Assembly (NCBI GenBank): GCA_964035575.1
Contig: OZ037894.1
Coordinates: 1,240,001 to 1,304,000, forward strand
Origin: Rhynchopus sp. YZ270_cl-10
Taxonomy: Eukaryota > Euglenozoa > Diplonemea > Diplonemida > Diplonemidae
DNA: 64,000 nucleotides
Direction: 5' to 3'
Shown: positions 1 to 10,739 of the stretch, one piece after another
Layout of the letters: every line of letters starts with the position of its first letter
How positions within the stretch are numbered: position 1 is the stretch's first letter
Notes under the pieces: model-generated
The model's input: only the letters and a program-made list of their open reading frames with translations
Told to the model about the DNA's origin: nothing
The model's database searches: none
Program-made: the position numbers and the translations under genes

Positions 1-2019
1 GTGCACTTCCCTGCGTACTCGTCTGCACGCAACACGTACATGTTCTTTGCAGGTGCACGTCTGCATCAGGTGGATGTGGGTGGGTGGAGCTTCTTGGACA
101 TGCCCACGTGTGATGCACACGACTTTGTTCCCGTCATGGCAGAATATGCAGCAAACGTGACTGTGGTCTGCGTCAGTGGTGGTGACGATGTGCACGTGTA
201 CAACACCACAACAGGCATGTCGTTGGTTTCCTTTCCATCCACCTGGGTTATGCAGATCTCAATATCAGAAGACGCACGCACTGTTGCTGTCGCTGCAATG
301 AACCCAGAGCGACTGCAGTTCTGGGATGTGGCGAGTGGGTTCCTTGTGGGGACCTTGCCGTCTGTTGGGGACGTGCGCGTGCTGTCGCTTTCGGATGACG
401 GGTCACAACTTGCGTACACGAACAACACTGGGGCGTACGTGTGGCACAGGGGTGGTGGGGTTGAGCTATTGCACAAAGGCGAGCACAAGACAGTGCTGTT
501 CTACCGAAACACACACGTTGTCTTGAAGGCTGACTACGCAGCACCGTTTGCGGTGGTGGATGTTGCGACACTGTCTGTGCACAGTGCGGAGGGGAGTGGC
601 AGCACACACGTCTCCATCCAAGGCAGTTCTGTTCTCGCTGTGTCGGAAGGCAACGCAACCTTGTGGCGTGTGTCTGGCGGTGTTGCTGTGCTGTGCCGCA
701 GTGTCAACGTTGCGTTCAGCGCGAACACTGCAATTGGTCCTGGCTTTGCGTTGTTCTGGTCCACTGAGACAGACAAGGTGGTGGACTTCTTCGTGTCTGT
801 GTGGGAGGAGGACAGGCACGATGTTGTCTGTGTTGGTTGTGCTTCGTCGCTCTCTCTGGGTGACTGTGTGACCATGTTCTCCTCGGACGTGTCGCTTGTG
901 GGGTTTGATGGGGGTGAGGCGGTTGTGTTCGTGGACGGGTCTGTGTGGACAAGAGACGTTTCGCAGTACAGTATGGTGCGTGGTCTGTCATTTGACGATG
1001 CACAAGAAGTGGTGGAGACGAACGGTAACGTGTCTGTGGTGACCGCAGCTGGCTTTGAGGTGTACACAGTGTCGAGTCACAAGTGGGCACTCCAGTCCCA
1101 TGCGAAGACAAGTCTCTGTAGCAGTGGGAGGACGGTTGTTGTGCACTCGGATGCTGGTCTCGCATACGTGTGCAGCAACAGCGTGCTGTGGCACATGGGT
1201 GGCACAGTGTCGCAGATGTACCCAGACCTGCAACACATCGAGTACGCATGTCTTTCTGCTGACGGGGAGTTCTTGGCGCTCTCAAGTGCAACACACACAG
1301 TCGTCTCACATTCGTGGTTTTCCACAAAGTTCACACCCACATCTGTGATGTTGCCAGCTGTGTCTCGTGTTCTGGCGATCGCACTCTCAGCTGATGGATC
1401 TGTTGTTGCTGTTGCAGACGAGCAGAGCGCGTCGGTGCGTCTGTGGTCGAGAAGCGAGCCACCTTCACTGCTCGGCACCCTTGCTCACGCAGGTGTGCTT
1501 GAGGTGGTATTCCGTGGCAATGTGGTTGTGACGCGGAGTATGGGTGCGGTGCGTGTGTGGGGTGCCACAAGCCACTCACCCCTTGGTGCGCTGGCAGCGG
1601 GCCACGTTGTGAGCGATATTGCTGTGTCGGGGGACGGAATGCGTGTCTCTGTGTTGAGCGACGAGGGGTCATTGGGTTCACCTGAGAAGGTGCTGTCTGT
1701 GTGGCAGATGCCTCAGAGTCATATGGACTCCGCCTCACCTACATTCCCGACACACGCCCCTACTACTGCGACGGAGGCGACGGACGCACCTGCCCAAGAA
1801 CCAACAAAGAAGGCAAAGTCGGGGACCTTGCTAGTGTTGATCATCCTGGCTAGTGCAACAGCAGTGCTGAGTAGCTGTGCCGGTATGGTCTGGTGTTTGG
1901 TGGCGTTGTTGCGACGTGGCGATGTCGCCGAAGGGGACCTGCACAGCGAGCTGAACGCGCCCAGCGAGCAAACTGAGATGTATTCTTTAAGTGTGAACGA
2001 TGTCACCTGTGTTGGGTGA
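1..2019 (+). CDS. Beta-propeller (WD40-like) single-pass membrane protein, 5' truncated
   Basis: The reading frame is open from the window edge, so the N-terminus is missing; the GTG at base 1 is not a credible start. About 580 residues of degenerate WD40-like blades follow, with recurring 'LSxDG', 'VSxDG' and 'VxVWxxxS' strings. Next come a Pro/Thr/Ala-rich stalk (about 580-600) and a hydrophobic segment (about 608-637) followed by an RR stop-transfer and a roughly 35-residue acidic tail ending at TGA. The layout suggests a type I protein presenting a propeller outside the cell or in a lumen, probably for binding. A signal peptide would lie upstream and cannot be checked. No catalytic motif was seen and the ligand is unknown. 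The downstream UBL-LRR gene starts about 280 bases later on the same strand. Confidence 0.75.
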   Translation: MHFPAYSSARNTYMFFAGARLHQVDVGGWSFLDMPTCDAHDFVPVMAEYAANVTVVCVSGGDDVHVYNTTTGMSLVSFPSTWVMQISISEDARTVAVAAMNPERLQFWDVASGFLVGTLPSVGDVRVLSLSDDGSQLAYTNNTGAYVWHRGGGVELLHKGEHKTVLFYRNTHVVLKADYAAPFAVVDVATLSVHSAEGSGSTHVSIQGSSVLAVSEGNATLWRVSGGVAVLCRSVNVAFSANTAIGPGFALFWSTETDKVVDFFVSVWEEDRHDVVCVGCASSLSLGDCVTMFSSDVSLVGFDGGEAVVFVDGSVWTRDVSQYSMVRGLSFDDAQEVVETNGNVSVVTAAGFEVYTVSSHKWALQSHAKTSLCSSGRTVVVHSDAGLAYVCSNSVLWHMGGTVSQMYPDLQHIEYACLSADGEFLALSSATHTVVSHSWFSTKFTPTSVMLPAVSRVLAIALSADGSVVAVADEQSASVRLWSRSEPPSLLGTLAHAGVLEVVFRGNVVVTRSMGAVRVWGATSHSPLGALAAGHVVSDIAVSGDGMRVSVLSDEGSLGSPEKVLSVWQMPQSHMDSASPTFPTHAPTTATEATDAPAQEPTKKAKSGTLLVLIILASATAVLSSCAGMVWCLVALLRRGDVAEGDLHSELNAPSEQTEMYSLSVNDVTCVG

Positions 2020-2302
2020 AGTACACAACACAATAGCACAGTCGTGCGACATCGGGAGCACTGCTCTGTCCAGTTTTGCGTCTTCTAACATCACGAATCT
2101 ATTCTGTCCTTGCAGAGTATGAAACCTTTTCAATAAGTGTGAAATAGTCGGGGAGGGAAGGACGGGGTTATGCAACGCAGACAAAAATATTTTGAGACAA
2201 GAACGAACAAATCAGATGGAAAAAAATAGCTATTATTTCCCCCCCAAATTTTATGAATAAAATATTTTGTTTTTACCCGACACAAAAACAGATGACTACA
2301 AA

Positions 2303-3454
2303 ATGGACCTGGCGGTGCAGTCGTTGGACGGAAGCACATATGTGATCGATGTGGGAGTGGATGACACAACAGAGGACGTGCGGCGGAAGGTGGCGTCTGC
2401 AGCTGGGTTGTCGGAAGACAGCTTTGAGATGAGTGTCGGAGGGAGTGGCGCAGGAGAGGACATCGTCATCACGCAGCTGAGTGCTGGGGACACGATTTTT
2501 CTGACACCATCAAAGAAACACGAAGCCATAGCTATGCTGCATGCTTTAGGTGAGACGGACCTTACAGCAGCGAGGCTCAGCTGCGTGACCGATCCTGAGG
2601 TAGCGTGCCTGCTTCTGCAGGCAGGGGTTGCGACGGTGACGCCATGGCTTTTCCTGACGCAGGCCACGCTGCAGACACTTGACCTCAGCTCTGCGCCCTA
2701 TGTGCGGGAAATAGGCAACGATTTCCTTTACAGCTGCGAGGAAGCGACGTCCCTGGATTTGTCGGGCCTGGGTGGCGTGCAGAAAATCGGAAACTGTTTT
2801 CTTTCGAAGTGCCGTGCGTTGCGGACTCTCGATTTGTCAGCTTTGCGCAGCGTCTCGAAGATGGGGTCCGGCTTCCTTTCGGACTGTGAGGCGTTGGAGA
2901 GACTTGATGTGTCCGGCTTCGGCCGTATCAGACTTATCGCGAATGGGTTTCTTAGTGGCTGCGAGTCGTTGACGAAAATAGATTTGTCGGCCTTAAGCAG
3001 CGTGAAGTACATCGGCGACTGCGTTCTGTACGACTGCACATCACTTACCTATGTCGACCTCTCGGGTTTGCGCAGTGTCGTGCGCATTGGGGCACGCTTT
3101 CTCTACAACTGCGCTGCCTTGGAGGTGTTGGATATGGCAGATTTGCGCAGTGTGACGCAGGTGGGAAACGCTTTTCTTGGTGGCTGCGTTGCGCTGACTG
3201 CTCTTGATTTGTCTGGTCTCGGCAACGTCGCCTCCATTGGCCGCGCGTTCGCTGCGGACTCCGAGCATCTACTGTGCAACGTATCAGCCCTGTGCAACGC
3301 TAAACACATCGAAGACGACTTCCTTCGCCTCAGCAGTGCTGAAACGTTGCTGTCAGACGACTTTGCAAGAGTGACGAACAGCGCCGTCACAGATGCCGTG
3401 AGAAGCAGTGCATCTATGCAGGCAAGGCTGAACCATATACCCGAATATTACTGA
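2303..3454 (+). CDS. Ubiquitin-like domain plus leucine-rich repeat protein
   Basis: 383 residues. I chose the ATG at 2303 (context AAAATGG) over an in-frame TTG 36 bases upstream. Residues 1-73 look like a degenerate ubiquitin-like fold: a beta-rich start, 'DTTEDVRRKVASAAGL', then a loop and 'LSAGDTIFLTPSKK'. From about residue 125 there are at least eight LRRs of 23-24 residues with the pattern LxxLDLSxLxxVxxIGxxFLxxC, resembling protist LRR_5/BspA-like proteins. There is no signal peptide or membrane segment, so it is probably cytosolic. The role is likely protein binding, with no partner indicated. The WD40-like gene at 44849 also begins with a UBL-like domain, suggesting a family of UBL-plus-repeat proteins. 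The LRR call is firm; the UBL call is moderate. Confidence 0.82.
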   Translation: MDLAVQSLDGSTYVIDVGVDDTTEDVRRKVASAAGLSEDSFEMSVGGSGAGEDIVITQLSAGDTIFLTPSKKHEAIAMLHALGETDLTAARLSCVTDPEVACLLLQAGVATVTPWLFLTQATLQTLDLSSAPYVREIGNDFLYSCEEATSLDLSGLGGVQKIGNCFLSKCRALRTLDLSALRSVSKMGSGFLSDCEALERLDVSGFGRIRLIANGFLSGCESLTKIDLSALSSVKYIGDCVLYDCTSLTYVDLSGLRSVVRIGARFLYNCAALEVLDMADLRSVTQVGNAFLGGCVALTALDLSGLGNVASIGRAFAADSEHLLCNVSALCNAKHIEDDFLRLSSAETLLSDDFARVTNSAVTDAVRSSASMQARLNHIPEYY

Positions 3455-3998
3455 AAAGAGGGGGTTTTTTTTTCCTGTGAAATTTCAGTGCCCCTTGGGG
3501 GAGTCTTTTTAGGTACCGAAATCACAGAGTTTTTTAGTCTACGAGGATCTACGGATCATCAGGTCTTTTGTAGAAAATAATTCGTTTTTTTTTCATCCTT
3601 TTTGTGCCTTCAACGTCATCTGTTTTTTTCTATTTTGTAAGTTTGGGGTACATTTAGTGCCACCCTATTGTACCGTCTATTCAGTAGAATAGATCGTATA
3701 ATTATGAAACACTATTTTTGTAAGTAGTAAACGGGCGTTCTTTTTGACGTCATATTTACATGTCAAAAAAGACAAAACCATCACTGACACATAAAGCCCC
3801 CTATAAGCGCGTATGACGTGGGCAGTTTCCCACCTCAACAAAGGCGAACGGGGTTTTATTCTTTTTTGTTAGATGTGCATATGTCTCTCTCTGCGAGGAA
3901 CATCCATCTTCAAATTTTTTTTTGTTGTGAAGGAGAAAACCAAAAAACGGAAATGAAGCTTGCAAAATGATAGTGGAGGTTTTTTTTTTTTTCGCAAT
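3455..3998. other. AT-rich intergenic spacer
   Basis: Spacer between the LRR gene and a foldback element, rich in T runs and long A/T stretches. It holds no reading frame with coding character, no RNA gene and no clear repeat that I could recognise. Confidence 0.6.
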
Positions 3999-4221
3999 GG
4001 GAAGCCTCTTTTTTACTTTCAACGGATGTCATCCGTCCGATTTTGAGAAACCCCCCCCCTCCCCCCCCGGAGAAGATTGTAAATTTGGCAACCTGAAGTT
4101 TTCGGCTTTTGGACAGACGTAAAAAAATTCGAAAACCAGCGGAAGTGGATTTCCGAGCTCCCCGCTTTTCACCACAAAAAAAATCGACCACTTTAGTGGA
4201 GTAGAAGTTAATTAAAGTGGC

Positions 4222-4395
4222 TCCAGTACACAGTACACAGTACACAGTACACAGTACACAGTACACAGTACACAGTACACAGTACACAGTACACAGTACA
4301 CAGTACACAGTACACAGTACACAGTACACAGTACACAGTACACAGTACACAGTACACAGTACACAGTACACTGTACACAGTACAGTACAGTACAG
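4222..4395. repeat. 7-bp microsatellite (ACACAGT)n
   Basis: About 24 near-perfect copies of a 7-bp unit, degenerating to GTACA repeats at the 3' end. It lies inside the left part of the foldback element. It is open in several frames because 7 is not a multiple of 3, but it is not coding. Confidence 0.95.
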
Positions 4396-4904
4396 TGAAG
4401 TCAATTTAAAGGCTCCATGGGTCTTTATACAGTAACGTATAGGGATTTCAGTGCATAAAGGGGGGTCGGCTCCACCAAAAGTTGCGTACCGTAGAGTGTG
4501 TTCCTGAATAAAAAAAATGGTCGGAATTGAAAGATTCGTAAAAAATAAATCCAAAGGAAAAAAATCGAAAACCTTCTTCAAAAGAAATCCAACTTAGAGA
4601 CGCCACTGTGCTGCGACCCAATGAGGAGGTTTTCTTAAGGAATTCCTTAAGAAACCTGCGTAGAAACGTTCCCAAAGGGGGTACCACAGCCAAAAATCAC
4701 CTAACCATCCACAGAGGCATAAAAAAAATCGTGCGACCCCGGAATTGAACGTTTTCGTAACCGATCTTTCCAAATAAATAAAATTCGAAAAAAAAAAATT
4801 TGAAGAAAATTCATAAAATCCATGTGACCACGGTTTTGTACTAGACCCCCCCGTTGCCAAATTACCAAACTTGTCCGCTCACCCCCCCGGAGACCCCCCC
4901 CCTC

Positions 4905-6094
4905 TAGGGTCAGCGACTCCCGAGTAAATTTTTGTCGCTTTAACCTGTTATGGCACTTCTGGCCATGTCCGGGCCACCTCTGGTCGGAAAACCCCCCAGA
5001 AATAGGTCAGAAACACCCTGTGACCCGAAAATTCATGCTAAGGGCGACCCAGAATATGCTAAAATGCAAAAAAATAGTGAAAAAGTGGTTTTTTGCCGGT
5101 TTTGGCCATGTTGGCAAAATGGCCATTTTTTGAGAAAAAAATCAAAAAAACAGCAAAATTTCGGCATCATGACAGCTGCTTGGGCACAAAACTACCCCAG
5201 GGATGTCCCGTGAGTCCATTCCGACCTGTTTTGGACACTTTCGGTACTTTTTTCGGCCGTTTTTTGGTGTTTTTTGTCGAAAAAAACGTCCTATGATAGT
5301 CCTATACTAATCGCAAGACACCGTTTGTCCCATAGTCTGGACCAATATGGGGGCCCACAAATGGGTAAAAACCCCCGAAAAAGCACTCCAGGAACCCAGA
5401 TAGTGCCAAATATCCACCAGACACCCACCCAAACACCGCAAAAACACCACAGAAAATCGTCTTGAAAAACACACTTTTTTCAAAAAGCTCGTCAGACAGG
5501 CTCCATAATGACCTTTTTGAAAAAAGTGTGTTTTTTGAGACGATTTTCTGCGGTGTTTTTGCGGTGTTTGGGTGGGTGTCTGGTGGATATTTGGCACTAT
5601 CTGGGTTCCTGGAGTGCTTTTTCGGGGGTTTTTACCCATTTGTGGGCCCCCATATTGGTCCAGACTATGGGACAAACGGTGTCTTGCGATTAGTATAGGA
5701 CTATCATAGGACGTTTTTTTCGACAAAAACACCAAAAAACGGCCGAAAAAAGTACCGAAAGTGTCCAAAACAGGTCGGAATGGACTCACGGGACATCCCT
5801 GGGGTAGTTTTGTGCCCAAGCAGCTGTCATGATGCCGAAATTTTGCTGTTTTTTTGATTTTTTTCTCAAAAAATGGCCATTTTGCCAACATGGCCAAAAC
5901 CGGCAAAAAACCACTTTTTCACTATGTTTTTGCATTTTAGCATATTCTGGGTCGCCCTTAGCATGAATTTTCGGGTCACAGGGTGTTTCTGACCTATTTC
6001 TGGGGGGTTTTCCGACCAGAGGTGGCCCGGACATGGCCAGAAGTGCCATAACAGGTTAAAGCGACAAAAATTTACTCGGGAGTCGCTGACCCTA
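4905..6094. repeat. Long near-perfect palindrome (583-bp arms, 25-bp loop)
   Basis: Left arm 4905-5487, loop 5488-5512, right arm 5513-6094. The arms are reverse complements with very few differences. RNA from either strand would form a hairpin of roughly 580 bp. The palindrome is the core of the foldback element at 3999-6150. Confidence 0.92.
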
Positions 6095-6368
6095 CCCCCC
6101 CCCCCTCCCCCCCCGGATGACATCCGTTGAAAGTAAAAAAGAGGCTTCCCAATGTTTTTATTCTCCTCACATTCTCCCCTCACACTTCGCGCATCTTCCA
6201 CAAACACCCCACCCTAATAACCCACTTCAATAGAAATTCAACCACAGGAGTTAAAAAAAACAACACCAACTCCCCCCAACCGTACACAAAAAAATGGCAT
6301 AAAAAAAGCCAACACAACCTTTCTCTCTTCACCACTCTTTTTCACATTTTTCCCTTTTTGTTTTTTCA

Positions 6369-7715
6369 ATGGATTTTCCCCCTTGCGCTGCATTGCCTGC
6401 GCTTCCTACTGTGCATGTTGGGGATGCACGGTATATTCGTGTTGTGAATAAGTTGAGCAGTAGAGGGGCTAAGCAGAAGAGAGTGTTTATGGTGAGGCCT
6501 CATGCGTTGGTGCTTGCGTCTCCGCAGCAGGGCGGGGAGTGGGTGTTGTCGCGTTATGTGCAGTTCGCCGCACTCCGTGAAGTGGTGGTAGGCTCCGACT
6601 GCATCCTTTTCAAGGCAGCCAACACAACCGACCTGCTTCTCTACATGACGCACGATCGGCGCAACATCTCTCCCCTCGACATGGGGGTCCTGCTTACTAT
6701 GGTCCGACGTTATGCTGAAGCGGCATCTCCATCAACCCAGCTCAGCGTGGTCTGGCTCAAAAGCGGGGAGAACATAAAAACCTTCGCAAACCACACCAAA
6801 CCGGACAAGCATGTCACCGCTCGGCAGCAGCTCCAGGCGTTTGCAAAGGAGAAGAACACCCCAAGCCCGAAGGCACCCAACGGCATCACCATGCAACGTA
6901 CGCCACCACCACCCCCACCACCACCCGCCTCAGTGAAGACCGTCTCCGTGCGTGATGGCGATACCGACGAAGGGTCAAGCTCCTCGCAGAGCACGCCACC
7001 GCCGTCAGAGGTGGTGACGTTGCTGATCCAGAAGGAGGCAAACGAGGCGACTGGGATGGAGCTGACAGAGGGGTTGGTGCTGCGTGGTGTGCACGATGCG
7101 GCTGCGGCTGCGGAGGGTGCGTGGGGGTGTGTAGGGTGGCGCGTGACGCATGTCTCGCACCGCGAGGTGCGGAGCCTGGGTGAGGTGCTGGCTGCGGCGG
7201 AGGGTGAAGAAGTGCTCTCTGTTACGCTGCGTGGGCGTAGTGCGGGTGGTGGTGGTGGTGGTGGTGGCAGCTCTCCCGAAGGACGACGTTCCAGCACAGC
7301 ACACCAGGAGCGGGAGGACGACGCACACACCGAAGCGTCCCTCGCAAAGGACGTCTTCATCCGCGAGCTCCTTGCAGAGAACGCACACCTCGCTGCGCAG
7401 CTGCACGAACGCACTGCTGCCACTGCAGAGCTGACGTTGCTGTGCAAGCATATGAACGCGCAGATCGAACAGCAGAAGAGACAGCTCTCGAGGGATGTCT
7501 CCAGTGTCGGCACAGCGACGGACACTGTGGAGGCAGAGACGCATCGTGGGGAGCAGGTTGAGGATGTGGACAAGGCTGCAGCAGCAGTCTGCCACGAGCG
7601 CTGCAACTACCGCCTCTCGCTCATGCAGCAGGAGAAGCGCAACCTGCGCGACGCGATCACAGCACTCAAGCAGCAGGTCTCGATTCTGAGCGAGCGCTAC
7701 CAGAACAGGCCCTAG
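6369..7715 (+). CDS. PDZ-like, coiled-coil scaffold protein
   Basis: 448 residues with ATG context CAATGG, starting about 220 bases downstream of the foldback element. Residues 1-150 form a compact domain of unknown family, with strand-rich strings such as 'RYIRVVNKLSSRG' that could be PH/FERM-like. A Pro run (about 179-188) and a Ser-rich linker follow. Residues about 215-290 resemble a PDZ domain: 'GMELTEGLVLRGVHDAA', 'WRVTHVSHREVRSLGEV' and 'VLSVTLRGRS', in the usual order of carboxylate loop, GD-like turn and last strand. A Gly run separates this from a C-terminal coiled coil (about 335-448, heptad-rich, ending with Gln-rich helices). It probably acts as an adaptor or cytoskeletal scaffold. 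No catalytic motif is seen. The PDZ call is moderate; the coiled coil is clear. Confidence 0.78.
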   Translation: MDFPPCAALPALPTVHVGDARYIRVVNKLSSRGAKQKRVFMVRPHALVLASPQQGGEWVLSRYVQFAALREVVVGSDCILFKAANTTDLLLYMTHDRRNISPLDMGVLLTMVRRYAEAASPSTQLSVVWLKSGENIKTFANHTKPDKHVTARQQLQAFAKEKNTPSPKAPNGITMQRTPPPPPPPPASVKTVSVRDGDTDEGSSSSQSTPPPSEVVTLLIQKEANEATGMELTEGLVLRGVHDAAAAAEGAWGCVGWRVTHVSHREVRSLGEVLAAAEGEEVLSVTLRGRSAGGGGGGGGSSPEGRRSSTAHQEREDDAHTEASLAKDVFIRELLAENAHLAAQLHERTAATAELTLLCKHMNAQIEQQKRQLSRDVSSVGTATDTVEAETHRGEQVEDVDKAAAAVCHERCNYRLSLMQQEKRNLRDAITALKQQVSILSERYQNRP

Positions 7716-9395
7716 GAGGGGAAAGGCATGTGGGAGGAGGAAGCAGCTCTCACAGTCTCATCTCATCAGGAATCTCCTGTGTACAGCGTTACGGCCTTTT
7801 TGTAAGGGCCTTTCTGTTAGATGTGCATATGCTATTCATATCACGTTTCTTTCATTTCAAACCCAGCGCGTGTACCCGCACGACGATAGTGGTATATAGC
7901 TGGTGTTGTGCGAAGAGAGGACTTCATCATTACCAGTTTGCTTCCGTCAGATGTTAACCTCGAAATGGATGTAGGTCCACCCAGGTGCACCGTGTAGCCA
8001 AAGGTACCCTACCACGAGCGTCGCGAGAGGGCTTTGTATTTCGAGTCAAATTTTATTTCATTCTTTCACGAATCCGATTCAATCGTACCCACTGATGTAC
8101 GGAGCTTGCTTTTTTTGGCGGACTTTCAAAAGTACGCAAAATACAGCTCTTGGCCAGGGTCATAGTAACTCAAGGTCAAATGGAAAACAACTATTTTCTG
8201 TGCTTTTTAGTGGCGATGTTGCATTATACATAGATGCTAGTTCCTTTTCATGTATCAAATATTTTGACAGTTTTCTTCCTCGAAAATCAGTTTCGTGTAC
8301 AAAACCGTTTTAGTTGTGCCTGCGTCGGCAGAGGAGAGGCATTTGCACTTTCAATCTTTCTTTCTTTGTTGCACTTTGAAAACGAAAAACCCGAACCACC
8401 AAATATAAAACCCACACTTCCACTTACGTCTTTTTAAATATTGTTTCAGTTGTCAGGTGTGTGTGTTGTGTGCACGGCGAGACACACGTTTTTTTTTTGT
8501 GCTTTTATCCGGGCATCGTTCGTGGATGCCTGCATCACATTTCCCTTTTTTTATTTTTCAACTTTTCACTTTTTCGTCAAAATTGAGTTGTTTTTCAAGC
8601 ACTTTGTTGTGCATTTACCCCTCTTGACGCATTTTATCATTTTTTCCATCTTTTCTTTCCTCTTCTCGAGCAACAAGATTACTCAAAAGCTCATCGGAGC
8701 TCACATCTTCCCCTCTTCAGGTGTGAGCAGTTAGATGTCATTACGTATCCACCCCTCTTTGGGCAGACGGTAGATACAACACTATGACATTTTAAAAAAA
8801 ACGTTGACAGTGGACGAGAGCCTTCCACGAACACAGTGAGAGAAATTCAGAATTCTGTTTTTTTTTAAAACTGCGTGAAGGGCATCTTGCCACAGTCGTG
8901 GAGGAAGATCGATGTGAGGCGAGTTCAACAAGGTGTGCTCTTCTTTTCTACGTCTTCAAAGACAGGTTATCAACCCGTTTTGATCTCTGGATGAGTTGAG
9001 GCCAAAGAGGAACCCAGTCTCACCTCGCATGTTTCCCCGAACCAAAACAGTTCAAAATAAATGGAGCGTTTTTGGTGTTACTGAAATCCTGTCAAAGGAC
9101 CTGGCAATATCGGGGGTGGATGTTAGAAGTGTACACCCCCATATCAAAAAGCTGTCAATATCTGCCCCCCTTCCCCCATACCAGTTTTGTTACTATTTTT
9201 ATGTTGGTTTCTGTTTTTGTTAATGTGTGTGGAGGCGTGCTCATCCTAAGTACAGGCGTGTGTGCTTCCGACTCTGCGTTTTATTAGAAGCTGTCTGTTG
9301 CAGATTTTGTCTTTGTTTTATTATCTTTTTGTGCCAGCAGATGGAAATGTGGAGATTGGACAACTGTGGCAACTGCACTACTCCAACAATTTATC
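7716..9395. other. AT-rich intergenic spacer
   Basis: About 1.7 kb between the PDZ/coiled-coil gene and the shared repeat segment at 9.4 kb. It is rich in T and A runs. I see no frame with coding character, no tRNA-like B box and no inverted-repeat ends. Confidence 0.55.
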
Positions 9396-9865
9396 AGAAA
9401 AAAAAAAACAAGTAATTGCTATCGGAAAAAAAACGGGGTGTGATGTGGAACTCCATCCTGTAGAAATAATCTACAACACGCCCAGCATTCTGCTCTTCTG
9501 CAGGTATGCTAACGCTCTTCGTACGCTGACAGACCCACTGGGACGCCAGCATCTGAAACGTTCAAGAAGGGGGGCTGTCCTCTTCATCCAGCACCATCTG
9601 CTCGATAGCGTTGTTGGACGTCGGCTCGGCAGGCTCGGCGTGTTCCAGCTCGTAGTTGTCCACAGGCTCCCCACATTGTCGTCGTCGTTGGAGCAGTGCG
9701 GAAGGAACACAGAATGCACAGACTACAACACATCGATCACACCAGGCGCATCAGCACCTCCAGCAAATCGCCAGGATGCTACGGTGGCTTCGAAAATCGC
9801 GCGGAGTTTTCCACAGCACACCCCGCTTTTTTCTTAGCAATTAGTTGTTCTTGTTGTTCTTGTTA
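9396..9865 (-). pseudogene. Segment shared with 18.5-19.0 kb; degenerate coding remnant
   Basis: About 460 bases present as an inverted copy at 18532-18995. On the minus strand it carries a stretch that reads '...LLQRRRQCGEPVDNYELEHAEPAEP' and then 'NNAIEQMVLDEEDSPPS' before a stop. The same C-terminal end is found in the other copy (18557-18829, + strand). Conservation of this frame across the two copies suggests the 3' end of a former gene. The family is not recognised. Upstream continuity is lost, so both copies are probably remnants. Confidence 0.4.
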
Positions 9866-10739
9866 TTTTCAACCACCTTCCTTCAACCCTTGTGGGATCA
9901 GTTGTTATTTTTTTCGCGAAAACATGAAATTATACATTTCAAGAGAATAAATTAAAAAGGGTCCTTATTTGCATTTTTGGGCTCCGCCCGTGCAGTGGTG
10001 GGGTCAATCTCGAAAATTGGACAATTTTTTGACCACTTAAATTTTGAGAAATATGAGCCCGGTTGCTTATACGTGGGGCCCATTTTCGGCTAAAATTTTC
10101 CTCAAAATCTGGTTTTGTAAAATTGACCCTTTACTCCCCCCCCACATCGATTTCAATACTATACCTTACTTCACCTACGGTTGCCCTTACAGGGGGGTGA
10201 AGGAAGGTAAGTTGAAAAAGGGTCCTTATTTGCATTTTTGGGCTCCGCCCGTGCAGTGGTGGGGTCAATCTCGAAAATTGGACAATTTTTTGACCACTTA
10301 AATTTTGAGAAATATGAGCCCGGTTGCTTATACGTGGGGCCCATTTTCGGCTAAAATTTTCCTCAAAATCTGGTTTTGTAAAATTGACCCTTTACTCCCC
10401 CCCCACATCGATTTCAATACTATACCTTACTTCACCTACGGTTGCCCTTACAGGGGGGTGAAGGAAGGTAAGTTGAAAAGGGTCCTTATTTGCATTTTTG
10501 GGCTCCGCCCGTGCAGTGGTGGGGTCAATCTCGAAAATTGGACAATTTTTTGACCACTTAAATTTTGAGAAATATGAGCCCGGTTGCTTATACGTGGGGC
10601 CCATTTTCGACTAAAATTTTCCTCAAAATCTGGTTTTGTAAAATTGACCCTTTACTCCCCCCCCACATCGATTTCAATACTATACCTTACTTCACCTACG
10701 GTTGCCCTTACAGGGGGGTGAAGGAAGGTAAGTTGAAAA
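9866..10739. mobile_element. MITE-like element with amplified 260-bp tail
   Basis: The ends are imperfect inverted repeats: TTTTCAACCACCTTCCTTCA at 9866 and its counterpart GAAGGAAGGTAAGTTGAAAA ending at 10739. Between them lie a short head and three head-to-tail copies of a 260/261-bp unit. A second copy of the element, in inverted orientation and with only one unit, lies at 18177-18531. The short open frames that recur in each unit are repeat artefacts. No transposase is present. Confidence 0.7.
9955..10736. repeat. Tandem repeat, 3 x 260/261 bp
   Basis: Successive units begin at about 9955, 10216 and 10476, and are nearly identical over their full length, with single-base differences. Near-identity implies recent amplification. 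Each unit contains the string TGGTGGGGTCA and a C-run followed by ACATCGATTTC. Confidence 0.95.

Larger units (their letters stand above)
3999..6150. mobile_element. Foldback / inverted-repeat DNA element, 2.15 kb
   Basis: The ends are perfect inverted repeats of about 37 bases beginning GGGAAGCCTC, at 3999-4035 and 6114-6150. AAT flanks both sides (3996-3998 and 6151-6153), consistent with a 3-bp target duplication. The interior has a 7-bp microsatellite (about 4222-4395), C-rich tracts and a long near-perfect palindrome (4905-6094). No transposase frame is seen; open frames in the palindrome arms are mirror copies of each other and look non-coding. This is a non-autonomous element, probably young given the arm identity. 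The superfamily cannot be assigned from a 3-bp duplication alone. Confidence 0.85.

Noticed and set aside
1987-2184. Minus-strand frames over the first gene and others
   Set aside because: They are shadows of GC-rich + strand genes and show no family resemblance.
4217-4581. Open frames over the 7-bp microsatellite
   Set aside because: Repeat artefact inside a mobile element.
4950-6049. Mirror-image short frames in the palindrome arms
   Set aside because: Identical because the arms are inverted copies; no family match, no start context, no codon bias.
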